Shown one piece after another: positions 1 through 6,573 of a stretch of 20,023 nucleotides of DNA (position 1 is the stretch's first letter; every line of letters begins with the position of its first letter). A model generated the notes under the pieces. That model did not search any database and was not told the DNA's origin. It saw nothing but the letters and a program-made list of their open reading frames with translations. The translations under genes and the position numbers were made by a program. Source of the stretch: a virus; the IMG/VR virus record IMGVR_UViG_3300046454_000232, positions 1-20,023 of that record; one strand, written 5' to 3'.

Positions 1-27
1 TGGTTAAATTTGTAATGAGTATCAATA

Positions 28-450
28 ATGCCTATAAACAGAGGGCGTAAGTCCGCAGAGGAAATCGCGATTGAACAAATCGCAGATGTTGTTCGTCCTG
101 AGCCGCCAAAGAATTTAGATGATGATGAAGCGAAGGTGTGGCGTGAAGTTGTAGACCGTATGCCGCCAAATTGGTTTCCTCGAGAGACGCACGGATTGTT
201 AGCGCAGTATTGTAAGCATGAAGCGGCGGTAGTTTTCATCGATAAGATTATGACGAAGATTAAACGCGCGGCGGTGCCTGATCTGAAGCTGTGGAATAAG
301 ATGTCGCGTGAAAGACGATTAGAGTCTAAAATGATCATGCTGCTGGCAACGAAGATGCGGCTATCGCAGCAATCGAGTTATAACAAGGGTACTGCTGGTA
401 CTGCTAAGGTCCGGGCAACAGAAAATAAATCTCGGACTATGTGGGAGTGA
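28..450 (+). CDS. terS: Phage terminase small subunit (P27-like)
   Basis: This 140-residue protein directly precedes the large terminase gene, the standard place for the DNA-recognition subunit that brings the viral genome to the packaging motor. The N-terminal part, with an R-P-E-P-P-K-N-L-D-D-D-E-A segment, a W-R-E-V-V helix and a P-x-x-W-F motif around residues 24-52, resembles P27-type small terminases. The rest is helical and basic, with K/R-rich segments around residues 75-115, consistent with DNA binding. The ATG at 28 has no obvious Shine-Dalgarno sequence; TAA and TGA just upstream (13-18) may end a preceding gene and allow coupled translation. The family is inferred from pattern and position; the role is fairly secure, the exact family less so. 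Confidence 0.75.
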   Translation: MPINRGRKSAEEIAIEQIADVVRPEPPKNLDDDEAKVWREVVDRMPPNWFPRETHGLLAQYCKHEAAVVFIDKIMTKIKRAAVPDLKLWNKMSRERRLESKMIMLLATKMRLSQQSSYNKGTAGTAKVRATENKSRTMWE

Positions 451-459
451 TTAACGTTA

Positions 460-2013
460 ATGCCGAAGCTTGAGCGAGAGGTTAAAGTTGATCCGCCACC
501 GAAGAAAGTCACTGGCGAGAGGGTAATCAGGTTTATTGAAACGTACTGCCGTATTCCTGAGGGGAAGAAAGTCGGACAGGTTGTCAAGCTCGAGACCTGG
601 CAGAAGAAAGAAATCTGTCGCATTTATGACAACAAGCATGGTACCCGCCGTGCTATCTTAAGTTTCCCTCGCAAGAATGCTAAGACTAGCCTATCCGCGT
701 TCCTGCTGCTGAACCATTTGTGCGGACCGAGCCATCAGCGCAATTCGCAACTCTATTCCGCTGCGCAATCGCGTGACCAAGCCGGTGTGATCTTTTCGCT
801 GGCGTCGAAGATCGTGCGGTTGTCGCCAGAACTACGAGACGTGGTTACCATTAGAGACACCGCCAAGGAATTACTTTTTGTCGAACATGGTACCAAGTAT
901 CGAGCGTTGTCGGCGGAAGCCTCCACCGCGTTTGGTCTCTCGCCAAGTTTTATTGTACATGACGAGTTGGGGCAAGTGCGTGGTCCTCGATCTTCGTTAT
1001 ACGAAGCCTTGGAAACTGCCACAGGTGCTCAAGAAGATCCCCTCAGCATCATCATTTCCACACAGGCACCTTCGGACAATGATTTGTTATCTATCTTGAT
1101 CGACGATGCGCTTGCTGGCCACGATCCGCGAACGATCGTAAGTTTGTATACTGCTCCTAAGGATGCTGACCCGTTCGACGAAAAGACGATTAAGAAAGCC
1201 AATCCTGCGTTTGGGTCGTTTTTAAATAAGACTGAAGTGCTTTCGATGGCGGAAGATGCGCGGCGGATGCCTGCGCGGGAAGCCGAGTACCGAAACCTGG
1301 TGCTCAATCAACGTGTCGAGATTAACAACCCTTTCGTTACTCAATCGGTTTGGCAAACTTGCGGTGCGTCTCCTCAACCTTTGGATGGACTTGTTGTTTA
1401 CGGCGGTTTAGATCTCTCTTCCGTCGCAGACTTGACCGCTCTTGTACTCATCGGCAAGAAAGATCGGGTCTGGCAAGTCCATCCAACTTTTTGGTTGCCA
1501 GAATTTGGACTACGGGAAAAGTCTCAGAAGGATCGAGTGCCGTACGATAAGTGGCAGCAGGAAGGCTTCTTGCAGACTACTGCAGGCAACACAGTGTCGT
1601 ACGAGTACGTTGCGCAATATCTTTTTGATATCTTCGGTCGATATCAAATTCACAAGCTCGGTTTCGATCGTTGGAATATGAAGCACTTTACTCCATGGTT
1701 GATTAAAGCTGGTTTCAGTGAGCAAAAAATCGAGGAAGTATTTTTCGAATTTGGTCAAGGTACTGAGTCTATGTCACCTGCGCTCCACGATCTAGAGGGA
1801 GCGATCAAGGAAAAGCAATTGGCCCATGGCAATCATCCTGTTCTGGCTATGTGTGCTGCTTGTGCTATTGTTGACTCGAAGGATGATGCGAACCGTAAAC
1901 TTTCTAAGAATAAATCGACCGGACGAATAGACGGTTTAGTGGCGTTGACGATGGCATTAGGAGTGGCAGGACAGTACGCCGAGAACGTAGACGCGAGCAC
2001 CTTGATCTTCTGA
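460..2013 (+). CDS. terL: Phage terminase large subunit (Terminase_1 type)
   Basis: ATPase-nuclease motor that cuts concatemeric phage DNA and pumps it through the portal. The 517 residues show both domains. In the ATPase part there is a Walker A-like loop S-F-P-R-K-N-A-K-T-S (68-77), a Walker B strand F-I-V-H-D-E-L (164-170, with D168 and E169), and an I-I-I-S-T-Q-A-P coupling segment (197-204). The nuclease part carries candidate metal-binding aspartates at G-G-L-D-L-S (D318), G-F-D-R-W-N (D403) and R-I-D-G (D491), spaced as in RNase H-fold terminase nucleases. Length is normal for the family and all motifs are intact, so it should be functional. It begins 9 bases after the small subunit; the weak ribosome site GGGAG lies at 443-447. 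Confidence 0.96.
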   Translation: MPKLEREVKVDPPPKKVTGERVIRFIETYCRIPEGKKVGQVVKLETWQKKEICRIYDNKHGTRRAILSFPRKNAKTSLSAFLLLNHLCGPSHQRNSQLYSAAQSRDQAGVIFSLASKIVRLSPELRDVVTIRDTAKELLFVEHGTKYRALSAEASTAFGLSPSFIVHDELGQVRGPRSSLYEALETATGAQEDPLSIIISTQAPSDNDLLSILIDDALAGHDPRTIVSLYTAPKDADPFDEKTIKKANPAFGSFLNKTEVLSMAEDARRMPAREAEYRNLVLNQRVEINNPFVTQSVWQTCGASPQPLDGLVVYGGLDLSSVADLTALVLIGKKDRVWQVHPTFWLPEFGLREKSQKDRVPYDKWQQEGFLQTTAGNTVSYEYVAQYLFDIFGRYQIHKLGFDRWNMKHFTPWLIKAGFSEQKIEEVFFEFGQGTESMSPALHDLEGAIKEKQLAHGNHPVLAMCAACAIVDSKDDANRKLSKNKSTGRIDGLVALTMALGVAGQYAENVDASTLIF

Positions 2014-2022
2014 GGACCCCAT

Positions 2023-2238
2023 ATGGAATGGGTTGTCACTTACAAGATTATAGAGCAGGATTACGACAATTGGGGTGTCGCTGAATTCTTTCGCGGCAGT
2101 GAACAAGAGTGCAAGCGTATCGGACAACACTTCGCTGGTGGTGAACACGATCTTGTTAAGACTATTCCTTGGACGGTGGTAGTCGGTCCTGCTGCAGACT
2201 GGGATCGATTTTTATCTGATGCGGAGGATATCGCATGA
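2023..2238 (+). CDS. Small phage protein of unknown function
   Basis: A 71-residue protein not recognised as any family. It is acidic and aromatic-rich, alternating short charged and hydrophobic stretches (for example M-E-W-V-V-T-Y-K-I-I and W-T-V-V-V-G-P), suggesting a small alpha/beta fold with no signal peptide or membrane helix. A good GAGGA site at 2012-2016 sits 6 bases before the ATG, and the stop overlaps the next start as ATGA (2235-2238). Both support it as a real, translationally coupled gene between terminase and membrane protein. Function unknown. Confidence 0.7.
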   Translation: MEWVVTYKIIEQDYDNWGVAEFFRGSEQECKRIGQHFAGGEHDLVKTIPWTVVVGPAADWDRFLSDAEDIA

Positions 2239-2465
2239 TGTCGCTCGGCGGAATACTGTTAGGAATTATCAATATCGCAATCACTGTTGCGATCTTGGTG
2301 CTGGTTGGATTGGTTATTATGTGGCTGATGGGCTGGTTAGGTTTCCCTATTCCGGCCAACATCCAGAAGGTGTTCATGATTATTGTTGCGCTCATAGCTC
2401 TTGCCATGCTGGTGGCGCTGCTGCTAGGCGCACCGCTTCCCTTTCACGTCGTCGGTACGAGATGA
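2235..2465 (+). CDS. Small membrane protein with two transmembrane helices
   Basis: A 76-residue, very hydrophobic protein with two membrane-spanning segments, roughly residues 7-34 and 47-66, joined by a short F-P-I-P-A-N turn. It has no catalytic motif. The size and topology would fit a small holin-like or superinfection-related inner-membrane protein, but nothing beyond topology supports either role. Start is the first ATG of ATGATG, overlapping the previous stop; GGAG at 2223-2226 is a plausible ribosome site. The frame ends at TGA 2463-2465, soon after the second helix, yet the +1 frame continues with a charged, protein-like tail to a TGA at 2521-2523 that forms an ATGA overlap with the next gene. 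The annotated C-terminus may therefore be shifted or frameshifted. Confidence 0.75.
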   Translation: MMSLGGILLGIINIAITVAILVLVGLVIMWLMGWLGFPIPANIQKVFMIIVALIALAMLVALLLGAPLPFHVVGTR

Positions 2466-2523
2466 AGACTACGACTTAGAACTTAAACCAACGCCAGATA
2501 TCATAGTGCCAGAACGCCGATGA
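2440..2523 (+). other. Possible +1-frame C-terminal extension of the membrane protein
   Basis: Reading in the +1 frame from the CCC-T at 2439-2442 gives 26 further residues rich in D, E, P and R (including D-E-D-Y-D-L-E-L-K-P-T-P-D) and ending R-R before TGA 2521-2523. That stop overlaps the ATG of the next gene (2520-2522) in the same ATGA arrangement used at 2235, 2882 and 3220. Without the extension, 2466-2519 would be a non-coding gap in a tightly packed operon. Either a one-base indel truncated the protein or a +1 slip at CCC-T makes a 95-residue form. No in-frame ATG could start this piece independently; only a GTG at 2506 exists. Confidence 0.45.
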
Positions 2524-2885
2524 CGCCAGATCCAATTGTCCTCGTTGCAGGATTGAACCAGAATTGTGAATTAATTCGTGCTGAGGATAAAGTCATCTCT
2601 GTCGATATGACGGGATATGACTTAGCAGCGGCAACGAGCCTCCGCTGGTGGTTGGCTACCTCGCCTTACGCAGTCAATTCGCTTATCGATAAGGACTTGA
2701 CTGCCGGTATCGCTGTGAGTGGCGTAAAGGCAGACATAACGATCGCTGGTACGGATACCGCAGCGATCGCCCCAGAGATCTACTACCAAGAATTACGGAT
2801 CGTGCTGGCTGACGGTTCTACCAAGGTTGCCATGTCCGGCAACATCGTCGTTCGGATGTCACTTAACGTGGAGGTTACCCCATGA
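2520..2885 (+). CDS. Small beta-rich phage protein (BppU N-terminal-like pattern)
   Basis: A 121-residue protein dominated by beta-strand patterning. The order of motifs resembles Ig-like N-terminal domains of phage structural proteins of the BppU type: a V-D-M-T-G-Y-D-L segment, an R-W-W-L strand, A-G-T-D-T, then Y-Y-Q-E-L-R-I-V-L-A-D-G-S and a final S-G-N-I-V-V-R strand. This suggests a virion or virion-attached beta-sandwich, but the likeness is only a pattern seen by eye and the role is unassigned. The ATG at 2520 has no strong ribosome site and probably depends on coupling to upstream translation. The stop overlaps the next start as ATGA (2882-2885). Its position between terminase and capsid genes fits a head accessory protein. 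Confidence 0.65.
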   Translation: MTPDPIVLVAGLNQNCELIRAEDKVISVDMTGYDLAAATSLRWWLATSPYAVNSLIDKDLTAGIAVSGVKADITIAGTDTAAIAPEIYYQELRIVLADGSTKVAMSGNIVVRMSLNVEVTP

Positions 2886-3223
2886 CGCTTTCGATCGTTG
2901 ACGGACCAACCATCTTGGCAGGTGAGTCGCTTTCCGATGGTGCGGATTGCTCCGGCGGCAACCTGCTGCGTATCACAGTGCCGCAGGAGTATACCAAAGG
3001 CAATATGACGTTTCAGGTATCGGCGGATGGCAATGGGTATAACGATCTCTACGATGTGGACGGTGATGAGATCACTATCTCTGCCAGCCCTGATACTACC
3101 ATCGTGGTCCGAGAGGAATGGACCAAGTCATTCAATTTCATAAAGCTGCGATCTGGCACTCGGCAGCATCCGGTGCAGCAGGAGGTCGATTGCAAGTTTG
3201 CTCTTGCAGTTGAAATCGCATGA
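2882..3223 (+). CDS. Small beta-rich phage head-region protein, unknown function
   Basis: A 113-residue acidic, beta-rich protein without a recognised enzyme motif. It has a W-T-K-S-F-N-F-I-K-L-R-S-G-T segment near residues 80-93, a pattern I associate with small phage virion proteins that sit beside capsid genes. It overlaps its neighbours by ATGA at both ends (2882-2885 and 3220-3223), with GGAGG at 2871-2875 supporting the ATG start. Together with the preceding beta-rich gene it forms a pair just upstream of the protease::capsid fusion, so a head decoration or assembly role is possible. This is inference from position. Confidence 0.65.
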   Translation: MTLSIVDGPTILAGESLSDGADCSGGNLLRITVPQEYTKGNMTFQVSADGNGYNDLYDVDGDEITISASPDTTIVVREEWTKSFNFIKLRSGTRQHPVQQEVDCKFALAVEIA

Positions 3224-5328
3224 AGGTTCGTACCGTCTTAGAACCAGAAGACGACGAGTCCTACGAGGACTTCATGGATCGTTGCGGCGATGAGCTCGAT
3301 GACGATGCTTGCCAAATTCTCTGGGATGATCGAGCCGCTAAAGGTGTAGTTCATCGTACCCATGCCGCTGAAGTGCAAGGCATGGAATTCGTGATGTCCG
3401 ATGAAACCCAGGATCGCATGCAAGATGTCATCATGTCGGATGGCTGGGATCTGGCAAACTTCAAGCGCAATCCTATTGCGTTGTTCGGTCACCGCAGTGA
3501 CTTCCCGATTGGTAAGTGGAGTAATCTGCGGGTTGAGAATAAGCAACTCAAGGGTCACCTGGAGTTGGCACCAGAAGGTACTTCAGATCGCATTGACGAG
3601 ATCCGGCGATTGATTGCAGCCGGAATTCTTAAGGCAGTGTCGGTAGGTTTCCGCCCGACCGAGAAGAAGCTTCTTGATGAGGATGCCGATAAGTACTGGG
3701 GTCCATTCCGGTTCCTTAAACAGGAGCTCGTGGAGACTTCACTGGTGTCGGTGCCTGCCAATCCTAATGCCTTGGCGGTTGCCAAGTCGCTCAGAATTTC
3801 CCCCGCAACACTGGACATGGTCTTTGCCAAGCAAGGCAATAAAGATCCTGTTGAGCGTCGCAGGTTCATCGGCAAGCAAGCCGTTATGAGTAATGCTAGA
3901 CAGGGAGTAGTGACTATGTCACTCTCGCAACGTGTTCAAGACGCTGAGAAGCGCCTGACGGAGTGCAAAGATGCACTCAATGCACTGTTAGAGAAGGTCG
4001 ATGACAGCAATGTCAGTGATGACCAACTCGAGCAAATCACTAAGTTGAATGCCGATATTGCCAAGGAGGAACGCAGCCTAGGCGTGCTGCGTGAGTCTGA
4101 GCGGCATCTGGCTGCGACTGCTGAGGCTCCGGGGCGTGCGATCGTTCCGGCAGCAGCGGTGCTGCCGACGGCAAAGGGGAGCACTGCCTTCACGCAACAG
4201 CCTCGGCCATTTGGCATGGCTCCGAAGAAACTTGCTCCACTCGACTTGTTAGTGCGTGCGGGTACCGTGCAATTGTTCTCGCATCTCCACAAAAAGCCGG
4301 TGGATGAAATTCGTCGTACCATCTATGGCGACGATGAGCAAACTCGTGTGGTTACTGAATGGGCGGTGCGAGCCGCTTCTGCACCAGCTATGACTACGGT
4401 AGTTGGCTGGGCGGCGGAGCTCGTTCAACAGATCGTTGTTGCGTTCATGGAAACGCTGATGCCGAAGTCAGTATTTCCGCGACTGTCAGCAGCCGGTTTG
4501 TCATTGACGTTCGGAACGAATGGCAAGATCATCATTCCGACTCGTGCACGTACCCCAACGATTGCCGGCTCGTTTGTTGGTGAAGGGTTGCCTATTCCGG
4601 TTCGTCAGGGTTTGTTCACTTCGCAGACCTTGACGCCAAAGAAGATGGCAGTCATCACGACCTGGACGCGGGAAATCAGTGAACATTCCGTTCCTGCTAT
4701 CGAGGGACTGTTGCGGAATGCCATTGGTGAAGATACTGCCGTCTCGCTCGACGCAGTGTTACTTGATGCTAATCCGGCAACGCTCGTTCGTCCTGCTGGT
4801 ATTCTCAACGGTGTTGCTGGACTCACGCCAACGGCTGGCGGTGGTTTCAACGCTCTCGTTGGTGACATCAAGCAAATCAGCGGTGCGCTGCTCACTGGCA
4901 CTGCTGGTAACGTACGCAATCCAGTTTGGCTGATGAACCCGCAACAGTTGAATAGTGCGGGTTTGATTGCCATGCCGGGTGTTGGGGTTTTCCCGTTCCG
5001 TGACGAAATCAGTTCTGGCCGTCTTGGCGGCTGGCCGATTATCGATGCGGGTACGGTGCCGATGGGTACCGTCATTGCCATGGATGCTGCGGACTATGTC
5101 AGCGTCTCTGGTGATGCCCCGCGATTTGAGGTCAGCGATCAGGCAACCCTTCACATGGAGGACACTTCGCCGACTGATCTCACCACAGCGGGTACTCCAG
5201 CCGTTGCGGCGTTCCCGATGAAGTCTATGTTCCAGACTGACTCGTTGGCGCTGCGGTTGATCCTGCCGGTTAACTGGACCATTCGTCGTACAGGAACTGT
5301 TGCATGGGTGGCCGGAGTTACCTGGTAG
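3220..5328 (+). CDS. HK97-type prohead protease fused to major capsid protein
   Basis: One 702-residue protein joins two genes that are usually separate. Residues ~50-190 are an HK97-type prohead (S78/U35) protease: F-G-H-R-S-D with candidate catalytic H91, A-G-I-L-K-A-V-S-V-G-F with candidate S141, and the E-L-V-E-T-S-L-V-S-V-P-A-N-P-N-A block (169-184) that closes these domains. Residues ~233-300 form a charged helical, probably coiled-coil, delta (scaffold-like) region. Residues ~335-702 are the HK97-fold capsid protein, with segments such as P-K-S-V-F-P-R-L-S, a K-K-M-A-V-I-T-T-W-T-R-E stretch and a W-x-x-N-P segment near 570. Self-cleavage should release the domains. M233 (ATG 3916) has an excellent ribosome site, so capsid may also be made separately. 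Protease and capsid parts both appear intact. Confidence 0.93.
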   Translation: MKVRTVLEPEDDESYEDFMDRCGDELDDDACQILWDDRAAKGVVHRTHAAEVQGMEFVMSDETQDRMQDVIMSDGWDLANFKRNPIALFGHRSDFPIGKWSNLRVENKQLKGHLELAPEGTSDRIDEIRRLIAAGILKAVSVGFRPTEKKLLDEDADKYWGPFRFLKQELVETSLVSVPANPNALAVAKSLRISPATLDMVFAKQGNKDPVERRRFIGKQAVMSNARQGVVTMSLSQRVQDAEKRLTECKDALNALLEKVDDSNVSDDQLEQITKLNADIAKEERSLGVLRESERHLAATAEAPGRAIVPAAAVLPTAKGSTAFTQQPRPFGMAPKKLAPLDLLVRAGTVQLFSHLHKKPVDEIRRTIYGDDEQTRVVTEWAVRAASAPAMTTVVGWAAELVQQIVVAFMETLMPKSVFPRLSAAGLSLTFGTNGKIIIPTRARTPTIAGSFVGEGLPIPVRQGLFTSQTLTPKKMAVITTWTREISEHSVPAIEGLLRNAIGEDTAVSLDAVLLDANPATLVRPAGILNGVAGLTPTAGGGFNALVGDIKQISGALLTGTAGNVRNPVWLMNPQQLNSAGLIAMPGVGVFPFRDEISSGRLGGWPIIDAGTVPMGTVIAMDAADYVSVSGDAPRFEVSDQATLHMEDTSPTDLTTAGTPAVAAFPMKSMFQTDSLALRLILPVNWTIRRTGTVAWVAGVTW
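3902..3918 (+). promoter_or_regulatory. Internal ribosome site and start for scaffold-capsid product
   Basis: AGGGAG at 3902-3907 lies 8 bases before an in-frame ATG at 3916 (M233 of the fusion; M-S-L-S-Q-R-V). The site falls exactly at the junction between protease and delta/capsid regions. This is one of the better Shine-Dalgarno/ATG pairs in the window, stronger than several gene starts. Initiation here would give a 470-residue protein lacking the protease and raise the capsid to protease ratio. Seen directly: motif, spacing and frame. Use of the start is inferred. Confidence 0.55.
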
Positions 5329-5363
5329 CCTGGGTACTTTCCATTGTTGGTAATATAGTGCAT

Positions 5364-5393
5364 GGTGCTCTCCTTAGAAAATAGGAGAGCACC
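5364..5393 (+). promoter_or_regulatory. Perfect hairpin sequestering the HNH gene ribosome site
   Basis: The arms GGTGCTCTCCT (5364-5374) and AGGAGAGCACC (5383-5393) are exact reverse complements, giving an 11-bp stem with an 8-base loop (TAGAAAAT). The right arm begins with AGGAGA, the Shine-Dalgarno sequence for the ATG at 5395. When the transcript folds, the ribosome site is fully paired and the start codon abuts the stem. There is no U-run after it, so it is not a terminator. Known parallel: T4 I-TevI is kept silent on early transcripts by a hairpin over its ribosome site. A TATAGT hexamer at 5354-5359 might be a -10 element, but no convincing -35 is visible. Confidence 0.8.
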
Positions 5394-5394
5394 T

Positions 5395-6072
5395 ATGTCA
5401 CAGTCACTAGTCGGCCAACGTTTTGGAAAGTTGATAGCCCTGAAAGAGGTTTTGCGTATTAAGAATCGACGAGCTTTTAAATTTCAATGCGATTGTGGAA
5501 TAAAGTGTGTCAAGCATTTGAGTGCAGTTGTTGCAGGACGTACACGATCGTGTGGATGTTTGAAACGTGAAAATATTGGAGATAGAACGCGAACGCATGG
5601 TATGTCAACGACACCAACTTATAAAACCTGGTGTGGGATGCGTAAGCGATGCTATAGCCAAAATAGTAAGTCCTACGCTGATTACGGTGGACGTGGTATT
5701 AGGGTTTGTAAGCGGTGGCAGAAGTTTGTAAACTTTCTTGCGGATATGGGAGAGCGTCCGACACTGGAGCATGAAATTTCGCGTATCAATAACAATAAAG
5801 GGTATCAACCCGGTAATTGTGAGTGGACGATTGATGGTGTTGCGCAGACTAGAAATAGACGAAAACAGAAATATCATTCAAACCGTGGGAAGGCAACTAG
5901 CCGATTTCGTGGTGTTGACTTGTGGGCAGGTAAACTCTGGCGAGCTCGCATTGCATTAAGAGGGAAAGTTAAGTACCTTGGTACTTTTAGAAAAGAAACG
6001 GAAGCTGCTCGAACTTACGACAAGGTTGCGCGTTTACACCGGGGATTCATTTTGAATTTCCCAGAACTGTAG
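5395..6072 (+). CDS. HNH homing endonuclease with C-terminal AP2 domain
   Basis: A 225-residue, free-standing selfish endonuclease of the phage HNH/AP2 type. Residues 32-55 hold cysteines in a C-D-C-G ... S-C-G-C arrangement (C32, C34, C53, C55), a likely zinc ribbon. The nuclease core includes H-E-I-S-R-I-N-N-N at 126-134 and the hallmark G-Y-Q-P-G-N-C-E-W at 136-144. Residues ~169-223 match an AP2 DNA-binding domain: S-R-F-R-G-V, W-R-A-R-I, Y-L-G-T-F, E-A-A-R-T-Y-D and terminal N-F. I chose ATG 5395 because AGGAGA at 5383-5388 precedes it and the conserved fold begins there; an in-frame ATG at 5362 lacks a ribosome site. The gene looks more A+T-rich than its neighbours, fitting horizontal insertion between capsid and the next structural gene. 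Its TAG (6070-6072) merges with the AGGAG site of the following gene. Confidence 0.92.
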   Translation: MSQSLVGQRFGKLIALKEVLRIKNRRAFKFQCDCGIKCVKHLSAVVAGRTRSCGCLKRENIGDRTRTHGMSTTPTYKTWCGMRKRCYSQNSKSYADYGGRGIRVCKRWQKFVNFLADMGERPTLEHEISRINNNKGYQPGNCEWTIDGVAQTRNRRKQKYHSNRGKATSRFRGVDLWAGKLWRARIALRGKVKYLGTFRKETEAARTYDKVARLHRGFILNFPEL

Positions 6073-6083
6073 GAGCTAGTGTT

Positions 6084-6425
6084 ATGACTGATGCAGATCA
6101 GGCTGCCAAGGCGCAGCAAGACGCAGAGAAGAAGCGTGCTGACGAGGTCAGGAAGAAACTGACTGAGGAACGTTCGGCACGTGAGAAGGCACGGACCGAG
6201 ATGGCTCAATCGCAAACCACTGTGAAGCCGACACCAACGCAGGAAGAAAATGATCTTGCGGCGTCAGGTGTGCACCTTTCGGAGCACGAGCCGGATGGTT
6301 CGCCGGATCAGGTGTTAGGTCTCGATCCGAGGTCCATTGAAGAAAAGAAGCAGGCAGAAGCTAACAAGCCTACTTCGAAGGGTAGCTACCAGAATCGTGC
6401 TGCTACCACAACTGAGCGAGTGTAG
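6084..6425 (+). CDS. Small charged phage protein, coiled-coil N-terminus, unknown function
   Basis: A 113-residue, highly charged protein with no recognised domain. Residues ~5-42 are an alanine/lysine/glutamate-rich helix likely to form a coiled coil. The remainder is low in hydrophobic residues and probably disordered, with a P-T-P-T-Q-E-E-N-D-L-A segment (49-59) that looks conserved in style. AGGAG at 6071-6075 lies 8 bases before the ATG and overlaps the stop of the HNH gene, so expression may depend on where the selfish gene was inserted. Sitting between capsid and portal, it could be a head assembly or minor virion protein; that is inference only. Confidence 0.7.
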   Translation: MTDADQAAKAQQDAEKKRADEVRKKLTEERSAREKARTEMAQSQTTVKPTPTQEENDLAASGVHLSEHEPDGSPDQVLGLDPRSIEEKKQAEANKPTSKGSYQNRAATTTERV

Positions 6426-6573
6426 TTGTTCGATTAGCGGTACGTTCCTCGTCTTCCCCGGCGTATCCGTACTGCTGGTTTGAACAATGGACGTGGTCGA
6501 GTAGTTAAGGATTGCAATTGCTTCCTCCTGTTGTCCTGAACGTGCTCGATCACGTTTTCATTAGGAATGGACT
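6426..6573 (+). other. 148-bp intergenic leader before portal with competing hairpins
   Basis: This is the longest gap in the window and no convincing gene lies in it. ACGTGGTCGAG (6491-6501) can pair with CTCGATCACGT (6545-6555), giving an 11-bp stem with one G-U pair and a 43-base loop. The downstream arm can instead form a local stem AACGTG/CACGTT (6539-6544 with 6551-6556). CCTCCT at 6524-6529 resembles an anti-Shine-Dalgarno sequence. The portal ribosome site is AGGA at 6563-6566. The short T-run after the local stem is too weak to call a terminator. A regulatory role is possible but unproven. Confidence 0.35.

Noticed and set aside
2506-2523. Separate tiny gene starting at GTG 2506
   Set aside because: It would be only five codons; the frame makes more sense as the tail of the upstream membrane protein.
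4605-5081. 158-residue minus-strand open frame inside the capsid gene
   Set aside because: It mirrors the codon bias of a well-supported capsid gene on the plus strand and shows no family features.
5364-5393. Perfect hairpin as a rho-independent terminator after the capsid gene
   Set aside because: No T-run follows the stem; the right arm is the ribosome site of the next gene and is followed at once by its start codon.
6539-6560. AACGTG/CACGTT stem plus T-run as a terminator before the portal gene
   Set aside because: The stem is only 6 bp and the T-run is short and interrupted, too weak to call.
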